The notes under the pieces are model-generated. The model did no database searches, was not told the origin of the DNA, and saw only the letters and a program-made list of their open reading frames with translations. The translations under genes and the position numbers were made by a program. Shown here one piece after another: positions 1-6,267 of a stretch of DNA of 16,334 bases. The stretch is from contig SFFH01000045.1 in the NCBI GenBank assembly GCA_004557905.1, forward strand, positions 1-16,334, written 5' to 3'. Source of the DNA: Clostridiales bacterium (GTDB taxonomy: Bacteria; Bacillota; Clostridia; Christensenellales; Aristaeellaceae). Within the stretch, counting starts at the first letter, position 1. The number at the start of each line of letters is the position of its first letter.

Positions 1-177
1 CGCACGGATCAGCCGCAGGGAAAGCTATACGAATACAGGCCTGCATACTCGCCAGAACGCGAGGACATGCGCCGCTTCATCGAGATGTGCTTTGAGCCCG
101 GTTCTCCAGCCAATGCGAAGCTGAAGGATATGCTGCTGAGGATCGCCATGGACGACGATCAGCCGAAGAACCCCTGA
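1..177 (+). CDS. C-terminal tail of an unidentified protein (partial)
   Basis: An open frame enters from the left edge and ends at TGA 175-177, giving 58 residues. The tail is charged and hydrophilic (RRFIEMCFEPGS, then KLKDMLLRIAMDDDQ) with no domain I recognise. It lies 30 nt upstream of a serine recombinase gene in the same direction and in the same phase, so it may be the preceding gene of the same mobile element. Its base composition is less GC-rich than the genes further right, like the recombinase. The start, full length and function are outside the window. A coding call rests only on the open frame and gene-like spacing to the next gene. Confidence 0.4.
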   Translation, partial: RTDQPQGKLYEYRPAYSPEREDMRRFIEMCFEPGSPANAKLKDMLLRIAMDDDQPKNP

Positions 178-183
178 TATAAT
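175..183 (+). promoter_or_regulatory. Extended -10 element ahead of the recombinase
   Basis: TGA-TATAAT at 175-183 matches an extended -10 (TGn TATAAT) and overlaps the stop codon of the preceding frame. No convincing -35 is visible 17 bp upstream. Transcription would start around 190, leaving a leader of only about 18 nt before the recombinase ATG at 208. Confidence 0.35.
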
Positions 184-1675
184 CATGATTCCTTCAATCG
201 GAAGGTGATGAATCCTGCGAAAGCCGTCATCTACGCTCGCTACTCCTCGGATAATCAGCACGAGGAGAGCATTGAGGGCCAGATAGGAGAATGTACCGAA
301 TACGCTGTGCGCAATGACATGACGATTCTGACCAGCTACATCGACCGAGCGTTGTCTGCCAGAACGGCGGATCGCCCTGAGTTCCAGCGCATGATCCACG
401 ACAGCGAAAAGGGGCTGTTCGATGTCGTGCTGGTCTGGAAGCTGGATCGCTTCTCGCGCGACCGATACGACAGCGCACACTACAAACGGATTCTGAAGAA
501 GAACGGCGTCCGCGTGATCTCCGCCAGAGAGAACATCTCCGAAGGGCCGGAGGGCATCATTCTGGAATCCATGCCGAGTACTATTCCGCAGAGCTGTCCG
601 AGAAGATTCAGCGCGGGCAGAAGGAAAATGCGCTTAAATGCCGCAGCAACGGCGGCAACATTCCGCTCGGCTATGTGGTCGGCCCGGAGGGCGTGCTTCA
701 AACCGATCCCGCCACCGCTCCGCTGGTCAGAGAGGTTTTCAACCGCTATGAAAGCGGCGAAACGCTCAAGGCGATTGCCGATTCACTCAACAAGCGCGGC
801 CTTCTCACACGGAAGGGTTCATCGTTCCGCATCGCAACGCTGAGCGTCATCCTCAAAAACAGGAAGTACATGGGGGAATACAAATATGCAGATACCGTGA
901 TTCCAGACGGAATCCCCGCCATCATCGAGCCAGACCTGTTTGAGCGGGTGCAGCAGCGGATGGAGGGCAACAAAAAAGCCCCGTCCAGAACGAAGGCCGA
1001 CGAGGAATACCTGCTGACGACCAAGCTCTTCTGCGGGGATTGCGGCAGGCTGATGGTGGGCGAAAGTGGAACAAGCGGCACCAACGGTGCGAAATACTGC
1101 TACTACAAGTGCGGTGGTGCAAAGCGCAGGCTCGGCTGCAAGCGCAAGCCGCTCAAAAAGCACTGGATTGAGCGTGTCGCCGTCGTAACCACCGTACAGC
1201 GCGTGCTCCGGGATGAGGAAATCAATCGGATTGCCGATGCGATCATCGACCTGCAAAACCGGGAGGATACGAGCATCCCCGCCATGCGCCAGCAGCTCAA
1301 GGCATGCGAAAAGGCCATCGAGAACATGCTGAACGCCATTCAGATGGGCATCCTGACTCCGTCCACCAAGACGAGGCTGGAAGAGCTGGAAGCGCAGCGC
1401 GAGAGCCTCAAGGTCAGCATTCTGCAGGCCGAGCTCGAAAAGCCCAAGTACACCAAGGAACAGATCGTCAGCTGGATCAACCGATTCAAGTACGGAAACG
1501 TGGATGACATCGAGTACCAGCGACAGATCATCGATACCTTCATCAACGCCATTTACGTCTATGACGACAAGCTGGTTTTCACCTACAACTATAAGGATGG
1601 ATCTGCCACAATCATGCCGGAAGAGATTGAAGAGGCATTTGGTTCGGATTTAACACAAGTTGCTCCACCAAATAT

Positions 1676-1700
1676 AAGCCACCCTTCATGGGTGGTTTTT
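1676..1700 (+). terminator. Rho-independent terminator inside the recombinase 3' end
   Basis: CCACCC (1679-1684), loop TTCAT, GGGTGG (1690-1695), then TTTTT. The flanking AA on the left can extend the stem against the T run. It lies within the open frame of the recombinase, about 110 nt before its stop codon, so the frame beyond it is probably not the ancestral C-terminus. Confidence 0.7.
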
Positions 1701-1728
1701 CATTTGGTTTTCTTTCCGCCTCCATCCG

Positions 1729-1769
1729 TGCGCTTCATCCATCAGTTGGTCATGCGCTTCATCCATCAG
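1729..1769. repeat. Tandem 17-bp direct repeat
   Basis: TGCGCTTCATCCATCAG occurs at 1729-1745 and again, identical, at 1753-1769, a period of 24 bp. It sits between the recombinase terminator and the promoter of the next gene. It could be a recombinase or regulator binding site, or the element boundary. The sequence does not decide which. Confidence 0.75.
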
Positions 1770-1781
1770 ATCGCCAATTCC

Positions 1782-1812
1782 TGTTTCTATCGCAGCAAAA
1801 CTATGCTATAAT
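1782..1812 (+). promoter_or_regulatory. Promoter for the DUF1576-type gene
   Basis: TGC-TATAAT (1804-1812) is a consensus extended -10. The -35 region near 1782-1789 (TGTTTCTA) is weak, which is usual when TGn is present. The predicted start, about 1819, leaves a leader of roughly 35 nt before ATG 1853. Confidence 0.6.
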
Positions 1813-1852
1813 GGGCGGCGGTATTTCATTTTGCCTGAAGGAGTTGCGCACC

Positions 1853-3316
1853 ATGTATGATTTGCAGCACGAAATCAATCAGGTCATCCGTCGGATGTGC
1901 CTGCTGTTTACTTTGTGTCTGCTGCTGGCGTCCGCCGCGGCAGCCGTCTATCTCGGGGAAACGCCCCGCCAGGTGATCAAGGCCTGGCTGCACCTGCAGG
2001 TTCAGCCCTGTCCGCTGGTCACCGATTATTTCCGGATTTCCAGCCTGTCGGCGGCCTTCCTGAACGCGGCGATCTGCGGCGGCTTCTGTACGCTGCTCAC
2101 ACGGCTGCGCCGCGTCAAGTTCCGCCCGAATGTGTGGTCGGGATACTTTCTGGTCGTCGCCCATTGCTTTTACGGCCTGAATCTGGTGAATATGCTGCCG
2201 CTGATGGCCGGCTTCTGGTTCCATTGCCGTCTGCATCGGCTGCGTTTCCGCGAAAACCTGGACTGGGCAATGTTCATTACCTCCTTCGGACCGTTTATCA
2301 GCGAGCTGCTGTTTCGGTATCCGTTCTCGATCAATCTGCCGGTGACGCTGGGCAGCCGGCAGATCAATCTGTTTGCCGTTCTCGCCTGTGTTCTCCTGTG
2401 CATCTTCTTTGGCGTGTCCGTGCCGGCGCTGCTGCCCGGCACCTCCAAGCTGCACCGCGGCTTCAACCTGTATAACGGCGGACTGGCGACGGGCTTGCTC
2501 GGTCTGTTTGTCTTCTCCTTCCTCTATAAAACCATGGGCGTGGAGATGCCGCAGGCCATCGCCTCCGACAACGCCGTGTATGCCGCACACGGCAATTCCT
2601 ATCAGCTCTTCTGCACGGTCTTTTATGTGCTCGTCTTCCTGCTGTGCCTGGCCATCGGCTGGTACAAAAACGGAAGGAGCTTCCGCGGATACGGGCAGAT
2701 CCTGGCCGACTCCGGCTACAAGACAAACTTTCTGCGCAAGTATAATCTGGGCCTGGTCTGGATCAACCTGGGCTTCTACGGCCTGATGATGACGGCCTAC
2801 TTCAACCTCGTCATCCTGCTCACGGACGGCGCAGGCTTTACCGGCGCGACCTGCGGCATCATTCTGGCGGCCATGACGTTCTCCGCATCCGGCCAGCATC
2901 CCAAAAACGTGTGGCCTGTGCTGGCCGGCTACGCTCTGCTTTCGCTGCTCGTCCATGCCCTCTGCATGATCGGCGGCCGCCCCGTGCCGTGGACGCTCAG
3001 CACACAGGGCTACATGAACGGCATCGCCTTTGCAACCGGCCTGTGTCCGTTCACCGGCAAGTTCAGCCGGAAAGCCGGGTTGATGGCGGGCTTCATCTCC
3101 GCAGTCATGTGTACCACGACCAGCGTCATGCACGGCGGCTTTGTGCTGTACAACGGCGGCCTGACGGCCGGCATCGCGGCGCTGATCCTGCTGCCGCTGA
3201 TCGATACCTACATCAGCCACACGGAGCGCTACGGGCGCGGCAAGGTGAAGCTGCCGCATGGCAGGCACGAGCCTCTGCCGGATAGCGAAGAGCCTGTGCG
3301 GCCCTTTGAACAGTAA
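1853..3316 (+). CDS. DUF1576-type polytopic membrane protein
   Basis: The gene encodes 487 residues from ATG 1853, chosen because AAGGAG (1838-1843) lies 9 nt upstream. The frame is open further left, but that part overlaps the recombinase tail and promoter. The protein is almost entirely hydrophobic, with about ten or more membrane segments. It contains an internal duplication: FNLYNGGLATG at residues 204-214 reappears as FVLYNGGLTAG at 430-440, about 226 residues later. This duplicated LYNGG signature and the opening TDYFRISSLSAAFLNAA match my memory of the DUF1576 family (Pfam PF07613), which has no established function. The C-terminal 30 residues are hydrophilic. It is a single-gene unit with its own promoter and a terminator at 3353-3382. 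Its role is unknown; transport is only an inference from the topology and the inverted or tandem duplication common in transporters. Confidence 0.75.
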   Translation: MYDLQHEINQVIRRMCLLFTLCLLLASAAAAVYLGETPRQVIKAWLHLQVQPCPLVTDYFRISSLSAAFLNAAICGGFCTLLTRLRRVKFRPNVWSGYFLVVAHCFYGLNLVNMLPLMAGFWFHCRLHRLRFRENLDWAMFITSFGPFISELLFRYPFSINLPVTLGSRQINLFAVLACVLLCIFFGVSVPALLPGTSKLHRGFNLYNGGLATGLLGLFVFSFLYKTMGVEMPQAIASDNAVYAAHGNSYQLFCTVFYVLVFLLCLAIGWYKNGRSFRGYGQILADSGYKTNFLRKYNLGLVWINLGFYGLMMTAYFNLVILLTDGAGFTGATCGIILAAMTFSASGQHPKNVWPVLAGYALLSLLVHALCMIGGRPVPWTLSTQGYMNGIAFATGLCPFTGKFSRKAGLMAGFISAVMCTTTSVMHGGFVLYNGGLTAGIAALILLPLIDTYISHTERYGRGKVKLPHGRHEPLPDSEEPVRPFEQ

Positions 3317-3347
3317 GCAGCGAACCGCTGCGCGAATTCCGGGCACG

Positions 3348-3382
3348 AAAAAGGGGCTGTCAGGTTTTCGCCTGACGGCCCC
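3348..3382. terminator. Bidirectional terminator between convergent genes
   Basis: GGGGCTGTCAGG (3353-3364), loop TTTTCG, CCTGACGGCCCC (3371-3382): 11 pairs with one mismatch. On the minus strand it is followed by TTTTT (3348-3352), an excellent terminator for the EamA-family gene. On the plus strand the T-rich CTGTCTTGTTC follows, serving the DUF1576-type gene. Confidence 0.9.
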
Positions 3383-3426
3383 CTGTCTTGTTCGTTGGGC
3401 GTGATTGACCGCCTCGCCATAAGGGA

Positions 3427-4317
3427 TCAGTCCTTCTTGTCCATCGCCAGCAGGAAGATCGTCGAGAGGATGCACGCGAAGCCGAGCAGATCCATGCCGG
3501 TGAAGCGCGCGCCCATCAGCAGCGCGGAGAAAACCGCCGCGGACACCGGCTCGATGGAGGCGTACAGGCTTCCCTTCTTCGGGCCGACGCAGCGCACACC
3601 CTCCATGTACGCCGAAAACGCCGCCACCGTGCCCACGAGGATGATGACGATCATCGCGGCGACGGCCTGCGCGTCGAGCGCGACCTCCATCGCGAACGGG
3701 CGGAACGCCGCCATCAGCACGGCGCCGCCGATCAGCATGCCCCAGGCCGTGACCACCGCAGAGCCGTACGTCTCCAGCAGCCTGCCCGGCTGCACGGTGT
3801 AGACCGCCAGCGCAACGGCGGAGAGCATGCCCCAGAACAGCGCTTTGGTGGAGAGCACCATGGTGCCCGGGTTGCCGTGCGTCGCCAGCAGGAAGGTGCC
3901 CGTCAGCGCCAGCACGATGGCCAGCACCTCCGCCGGCCGGGGCAGCCGCCTGCTGCGCAGGGACATGAAGACCAGAATCAGCACCGGGCCGGTGTACTGC
4001 AGCACCGTCGCCGTGCCGGCGTTTGACGCGCCGATGGCGGAAAAATAGGTGTACTGGCACATGCTCATGCCCAGCACGCCGAAGATCACGATGTCCCTCG
4101 TGTCCTTCTTGAAGACGTCGAAGATGCGCCTGCCCTCGCGCACAGCGCACACCAGCAGGAGCAAAAGGCCCGCCGCCGTCAGACGGATGGGGACGATGAA
4201 CTCGCTCGTCAGTCCCTTGGTTTGCAGGAGATACTGGCCGCATGTACCGGAAAAGCCCCAGAGCATGCCGCCCAGCAGGGTCAGCAGCGCGCCGCGCAGC
4301 GCCTTGTTGTTCTTCAT
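3427..4317 (-). CDS. EamA/DMT-family transporter
   Basis: The protein has 296 residues and about ten hydrophobic segments, the 5+5 layout of the drug/metabolite transporter (EamA) superfamily. These inner-membrane proteins usually export amino acids, metabolites or drugs. The N-terminal repeat begins LTLLGGMLWGFSGTCGQYLL, the usual first helix. The second repeat starts near KALFWGMLSAVALAVYTVQP and ends with SIEPVSAAVFSALLMGARFTGMDLLG, the characteristic last conserved stretch (EPV.A). The start at 4317 (MKNNKALRG) is preferred because GAGG lies 8 nt upstream. A longer frame reaches 4395, but that ATG has no Shine-Dalgarno and lies only about 10 nt from the predicted transcript start. The gene diverges from the dihydrouridine synthase gene and converges on the DUF1576-type gene. 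The substrate cannot be predicted from sequence. Confidence 0.88.
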   Translation of the reverse strand: MKNNKALRGALLTLLGGMLWGFSGTCGQYLLQTKGLTSEFIVPIRLTAAGLLLLLVCAVREGRRIFDVFKKDTRDIVIFGVLGMSMCQYTYFSAIGASNAGTATVLQYTGPVLILVFMSLRSRRLPRPAEVLAIVLALTGTFLLATHGNPGTMVLSTKALFWGMLSAVALAVYTVQPGRLLETYGSAVVTAWGMLIGGAVLMAAFRPFAMEVALDAQAVAAMIVIILVGTVAAFSAYMEGVRCVGPKKGSLYASIEPVSAAVFSALLMGARFTGMDLLGFACILSTIFLLAMDKKD

Positions 4318-4412
4318 GTTGCACGCCTCATTTGTTGTGTGAATTCTCTGCAAAGCTTCGGCCTCGGGTGCAAAGCAGCATGCCGGTTTGTCCATAAGCA
4401 GAATTTCATCCC

Positions 4413-4441
4413 ATTGTACCCACCCTGCATGCGTTTGTCAA
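4413..4441 (-). promoter_or_regulatory. Promoter of the EamA-family transporter gene
   Basis: Reading the minus strand, TTGACA (4441-4436), a 17-bp spacer, then TACAAT (4418-4413). The -35 is a consensus match. It predicts an 88-nt or so leader before ATG 4317. Its -35 directly abuts the -35 of the divergent promoter. Confidence 0.75.
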
Positions 4442-4470
4442 TTGCCCCGGCGCGCATTTCGTGCTACAAT
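4442..4470 (+). promoter_or_regulatory. Promoter of the dihydrouridine synthase gene
   Basis: TTGCCC (4442-4447), a 17-bp spacer, then TGC-TACAAT with the -10 at 4465-4470. The extended TGn compensates for a partial -35. The leader is about 23 nt before ATG 4500. Confidence 0.65.
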
Positions 4471-4499
4471 GAGTCCACTTTGATTGGAAGGAGCCGCCC

Positions 4500-5465
4500 A
4501 TGTCCCTGCCTGTCTATTTTGCGCCGCTTGAAGGCGTCACCGATACCGTCTACCGCCAGGTGCATCACGCGCACTTCACCGGCCCCGTCAAATACTTCAT
4601 CCCCTTCATCAGCCCCACGCAGAACCTCGTGCTCACCCCGCGCGAGCGCAAAAATGTCGACCCGCAGGCCAACGCCGGCCTGCATGCCGTGCCGCAGGTG
4701 CTCACCAAAAATGCCGCCCATTTTCTCTGGGCGGCAAATCTTCTGCACGATCTGGGCTATGAAGAGGTCAATCTCAACGCCGGCTGTCCCTCCGGCACGG
4801 TCACGGCCAAGGGCAAGGGCGCGGGGCTTTTGCAGCGCCCGCAGGAGCTTGCGTGGTTCCTGGACGAGATCTTTGCCCACGCGCCGGTGCGTGTGTCCGT
4901 CAAGACGCGCATCGGCTTTTCATCCCCGGACGAGTTTGGCGCGCTGCTTGAGCTTTACAACCGCTATCCGGTTCACGAGCTGATCATCCATCCGCGCACG
5001 CGCGAGGAATACTACACGGGCAGCGTGCACCGGGACGTTTACGCCGCGGCGGAGGCGGGCGCGCGCATGCCCCTCGTCTACAACGGCGACCTGTTCACAC
5101 CGGACGGCTGCCGCGCCTTTGAGCAGGCGCACCCGGCCACCCGCGCGCTGATGCTCGGCCGCGGCATGCTCGCCAATCCCGCGCTCGCCCAGACCTACGC
5201 GGGCGGCGCGCCGCTGAGCAAGGCAACGCTGCGCGCGTTCCACGACGACCTTTTGCGTGCCTATCAGGATGCCTATCCCGCCAGCGTGGTGCTCGGACGC
5301 ATGCGCGAGGTCGCCAAGAACATCGCCTGCTGCTTTGAGGACGCAGAAAAGCCGCTGAAGGCCGCCCGCAAGGCAGGATCGCTTTCCGCCTATCAGGACG
5401 CCGTCACGCGGCTGTTTGAGGATTATGCGCTTTCGGCCAACCCCTGCTTCTCTGTGCGCAGCTGA
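4500..5465 (+). CDS. tRNA-dihydrouridine synthase (Dus family)
   Basis: This FMN enzyme reduces uridines in the tRNA D-loop to dihydrouridine using NADPH, in the cytoplasm. It has 321 residues, normal for the family. The TIM barrel opens with YFAPLEGVTDTVYR (residues 6-19). The catalytic loop NLNAGCPSGTVTAKGKGAGLL holds Cys96, the general acid. VKTRIG (134-139) supplies the FMN/substrate-contacting Lys, and LIIHPRTREEYYTG carries the conserved His. YNGD and LMLGRGMLANP near the end are the phosphate-binding strands. GGAAGGAG (4486-4493) fixes the ATG. I do not assign a subfamily: the opening PLEGVTD differs from the usual PMAGVTD of DusB. It is transcribed alone, and its 3' 43 bp are overlapped by a gene on the other strand. 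Confidence 0.92.
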   Translation: MSLPVYFAPLEGVTDTVYRQVHHAHFTGPVKYFIPFISPTQNLVLTPRERKNVDPQANAGLHAVPQVLTKNAAHFLWAANLLHDLGYEEVNLNAGCPSGTVTAKGKGAGLLQRPQELAWFLDEIFAHAPVRVSVKTRIGFSSPDEFGALLELYNRYPVHELIIHPRTREEYYTGSVHRDVYAAAEAGARMPLVYNGDLFTPDGCRAFEQAHPATRALMLGRGMLANPALAQTYAGGAPLSKATLRAFHDDLLRAYQDAYPASVVLGRMREVAKNIACCFEDAEKPLKAARKAGSLSAYQDAVTRLFEDYALSANPCFSVRS

Positions 5466-5572
5466 TCCTCGCGCATCTGCATCCACATCGCGCACAGGGT
5501 AAACGCCAGGCACGCCACCACCAGCGGCACGCCGAACAAAAGCAGAAGCACCATCTGAATCACACTCATCAT
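5423..5572 (-). CDS. Small single-pass membrane protein (49 aa)
   Basis: This short reading frame starts at ATG 5572 (or the adjacent ATG 5569), with AGAGGG about 6 nt upstream, and ends at TAA 5425-5423. The protein opens MMSVIQMVLLLLFGVPLVVA, continues as one hydrophobic helix to about residue 29, and ends in a charged tail (MQMREDQLRTEKQGLAESA). That is the layout of a small membrane-anchored peptide. It lies 49 nt downstream of the HTH gene on the same strand and is probably in the same operon. Its last 43 bp overlap the 3' end of the dihydrouridine synthase gene on the other strand. I recognise no family. Candidate roles such as membrane regulator, SOS-type inhibitor or toxin are inference from size and position. 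Confidence 0.6.
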   Translation of the reverse strand: MMSVIQMVLLLLFGVPLVVACLAFTLCAMWMQMREDQLRTEKQGLAESA

Positions 5573-5614
5573 CTATCCCTCTTTTCCTATGATTGCTCGT
5601 CCCTTGTATATCCT

Positions 5615-5639
5615 GCCGGCGTCATGCCGGCTTGATTTT
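5615..5639 (+). terminator. Possible terminator downstream of the dihydrouridine synthase gene
   Basis: GCCGGC (5615-5620), loop GTCAT, GCCGGC (5626-5631), then TTGATTTTT. The stem is only 6 bp and lies 150 nt after the synthase stop codon. It overlaps the stop codon of the HTH gene on the other strand. Plausible but weak. Confidence 0.35.
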
Positions 5640-5948
5640 TGTTCCCCGGCTCTTCGGCGTGGCCATGTAGCGCGCAATGCTGCGCACGGCCACGCGCCGC
5701 CCGCTGCATGCGCCCTCGATGCGTCCGTCCGCGAGCATCGCGTACACCGTCGCGCGCGTCACGCCCAGGATTTTCGCCGTCGCCGTCTTGTCCACATACT
5801 CGCCGTATTGGGCGACAAGCGCCTCCTCCTTGCGCGCAAGCTCCTCCTCCCGCGTCCACAGGGACCTGCGCGTGCGCTCCTCCAGCGCCAGCACGCGCCG
5901 CTCCAGGTCGGCCATCCGCTGCAAAGACATCTCCATCGCCATTTCCAC
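5622..5948 (-). CDS. Coiled-coil and excisionase-type HTH DNA-binding protein
   Basis: The protein has 108 residues from GTG 5948, or 106 from ATG 5942. AAAGGGG lies about 11 nt before the GTG, and AGGG lies 7 nt before the ATG, so the start is not settled. Residues 8-47 are a highly charged heptad-like helix (LERRVLALEERTRRSL...EEELARKEEAL), probably a coiled coil for dimerisation. Residues 51-97 (YVDKTATAKILGVTRATVYAMLADGRIEGACSGRRVAVRSIARYM) match the MerR-like/excisionase helix-turn-helix fold (HTH_17 type): a DNA-reading helix, then a GRRVAVR wing and an IARYM helix. It probably binds DNA as an excisionase-like or transcription factor. It is divergent from the S24 repressor gene and precedes the mini-membrane protein gene. 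Whether it is a prophage remnant or a chromosomal regulator cannot be decided here. Confidence 0.75.
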   Translation of the reverse strand: MEMAMEMSLQRMADLERRVLALEERTRRSLWTREEELARKEEALVAQYGEYVDKTATAKILGVTRATVYAMLADGRIEGACSGRRVAVRSIARYMATPKSRGTKIKPA

Positions 5949-5989
5949 GCCCTATCGATCCCCTTTCCATCGAAATCCACTCTTCTAAA

Positions 5990-6017
5990 ATTACAGGCCG
6001 GATTCTGTGTCCTTCAA
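5990..6017 (-). promoter_or_regulatory. Promoter of the HTH and mini-membrane genes
   Basis: On the minus strand: TTGAAG (6017-6012), a 16-bp spacer, TGTAAT (5995-5990). Predicted transcription start is near 5983, about 35 nt before the HTH start codon. Confidence 0.5.
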
Positions 6018-6082
6018 TCCACATCGCAAGTATTTTTCATCGTCATATGGATTTGAAAAACCACTTGATCATTTTTCCAACC

Positions 6083-6123
6083 GGTGACTTCCCGTCGGAT
6101 TTTGTCACTCGTTTGGCGACAAC
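6083..6123. promoter_or_regulatory. Cluster of degenerate GGTGAC operator-like elements
   Basis: GGTGAC at 6083-6088; TTTTGTCACTC at 6100-6110 (inverted, reads GAGTGACAAAA on the minus strand); and TTTGGCGACAAC at 6112-6123. The last two form an inverted pair (TTGTCAC...GGCGACAA). They resemble the two strong operators further right and could be secondary binding sites for the same repressor. Confidence 0.4.
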
Positions 6124-6157
6124 GCCATTCTAGCACGCGAGCGCCCAGTCGTCAACC

Positions 6158-6171
6158 ATTTGGTGACAAAT
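6158..6171 (+). promoter_or_regulatory. Operator O1 of the S24 repressor (predicted)
   Basis: ATTTGGTGACAAAT, a near-palindrome differing at one position from the element at 6198-6211. The centres are exactly 40 bp apart, about four helical turns, suiting cooperative dimer binding. It lies just upstream of the -35 of the repressor gene. Confidence 0.55.
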
Positions 6172-6193
6172 TTTTAAAAAAGTTTTGAAAGTG

Positions 6194-6221
6194 TTGCATT
6201 TGGTGACCAATCTGTTATAAT
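6194..6221 (+). promoter_or_regulatory. Promoter of the S24 repressor gene
   Basis: TTGCAT (6194-6199), a 16-bp spacer, TATAAT (6216-6221). The spacer contains operator O2, so bound repressor would block RNA polymerase. Confidence 0.7.
6198..6211 (+). promoter_or_regulatory. Operator O2 of the S24 repressor (predicted)
   Basis: ATTTGGTGACCAAT; the core TTGGT-G-ACCAA is a perfect 11-bp palindrome. It lies between the -35 and -10 of the repressor promoter, the classical position for negative autoregulation. Confidence 0.6.
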
Positions 6222-6267
6222 GGCATCAGAAGAAATTGGCAAACCGATGAAAAGGAGGCATGCAGCC

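Larger units (their letters stand above)
208..1811 (+). pseudogene. Large serine recombinase (site-specific integrase/resolvase), frameshifted
   Basis: The family cuts and rejoins DNA at att sites through a serine-DNA intermediate and moves integrative elements. From ATG 208 the N-terminal catalytic domain is clear: IYARYSSDNQ holds the nucleophilic Ser, followed by RTADRPEFQRM and WKLDRFSRDRYD. At 571-575 the frame breaks. Upstream reads GIILESM in frame 1, and AEYYSAELSEKIQRGQ continues in frame 3. Relatives usually read ESMLEGMAEYYS here, so about 13 nt appear lost. The second frame carries the recombinase domain, a zinc ribbon (CGDCG about 1030-1050, then YYKCGG and GCKRK), a coiled coil and the C-terminal part. 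A usual start would be ATG 208; GTG 205 is an alternative. GGAAGG at 200-205 is unusually close to the start. Its last 45 or so codons run through a terminator at 1676-1700, so the native C-terminus may have ended earlier. As written it cannot make a full-length enzyme, unless the shift is a sequencing or assembly error. Confidence 0.85.
5949..6267. promoter_or_regulatory. Divergent intergenic control region
   Basis: This 319-bp gene-free stretch is markedly AT-rich against its surroundings. It contains the leftward promoter (5990-6017), a loose inverted repeat around 6050-6080 (TTGAAAAA against TTTTTCCAA), a cluster of GGTGAC-like elements at 6083-6123, two strong operators at 6158-6211, and the rightward repressor promoter (6194-6221). 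I see no reading frame in it with gene-like composition. Confidence 0.7.

Noticed and set aside
1729..1769. CRISPR array
   Set aside because: Only two 17-bp units with a 7-bp gap, no spacers of constant length and no cas genes.
1826..4324. An 832-codon open frame on the minus strand across the DUF1576-type and EamA-family genes
   Set aside because: It is low complexity, rich in Ala, Arg, Gly, Gln and His, has no domain, and mirrors two well-supported genes. It is a by-product of high GC content.
4318..4395. N-terminal extension of the EamA-family transporter to ATG 4395
   Set aside because: No ribosome binding site there, the extension is not hydrophobic, and the predicted transcript start lies only about 10 nt upstream. 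ATG 4317 has GAGG at 8 nt.
6220..6267. Upstream start of the S24 repressor (MASEEIGKPMKRRH...)
   Set aside because: That start overlaps the -10 box of its own promoter. ATG 6268 has AGGAGG at 9 nt and begins right at the HTH domain.
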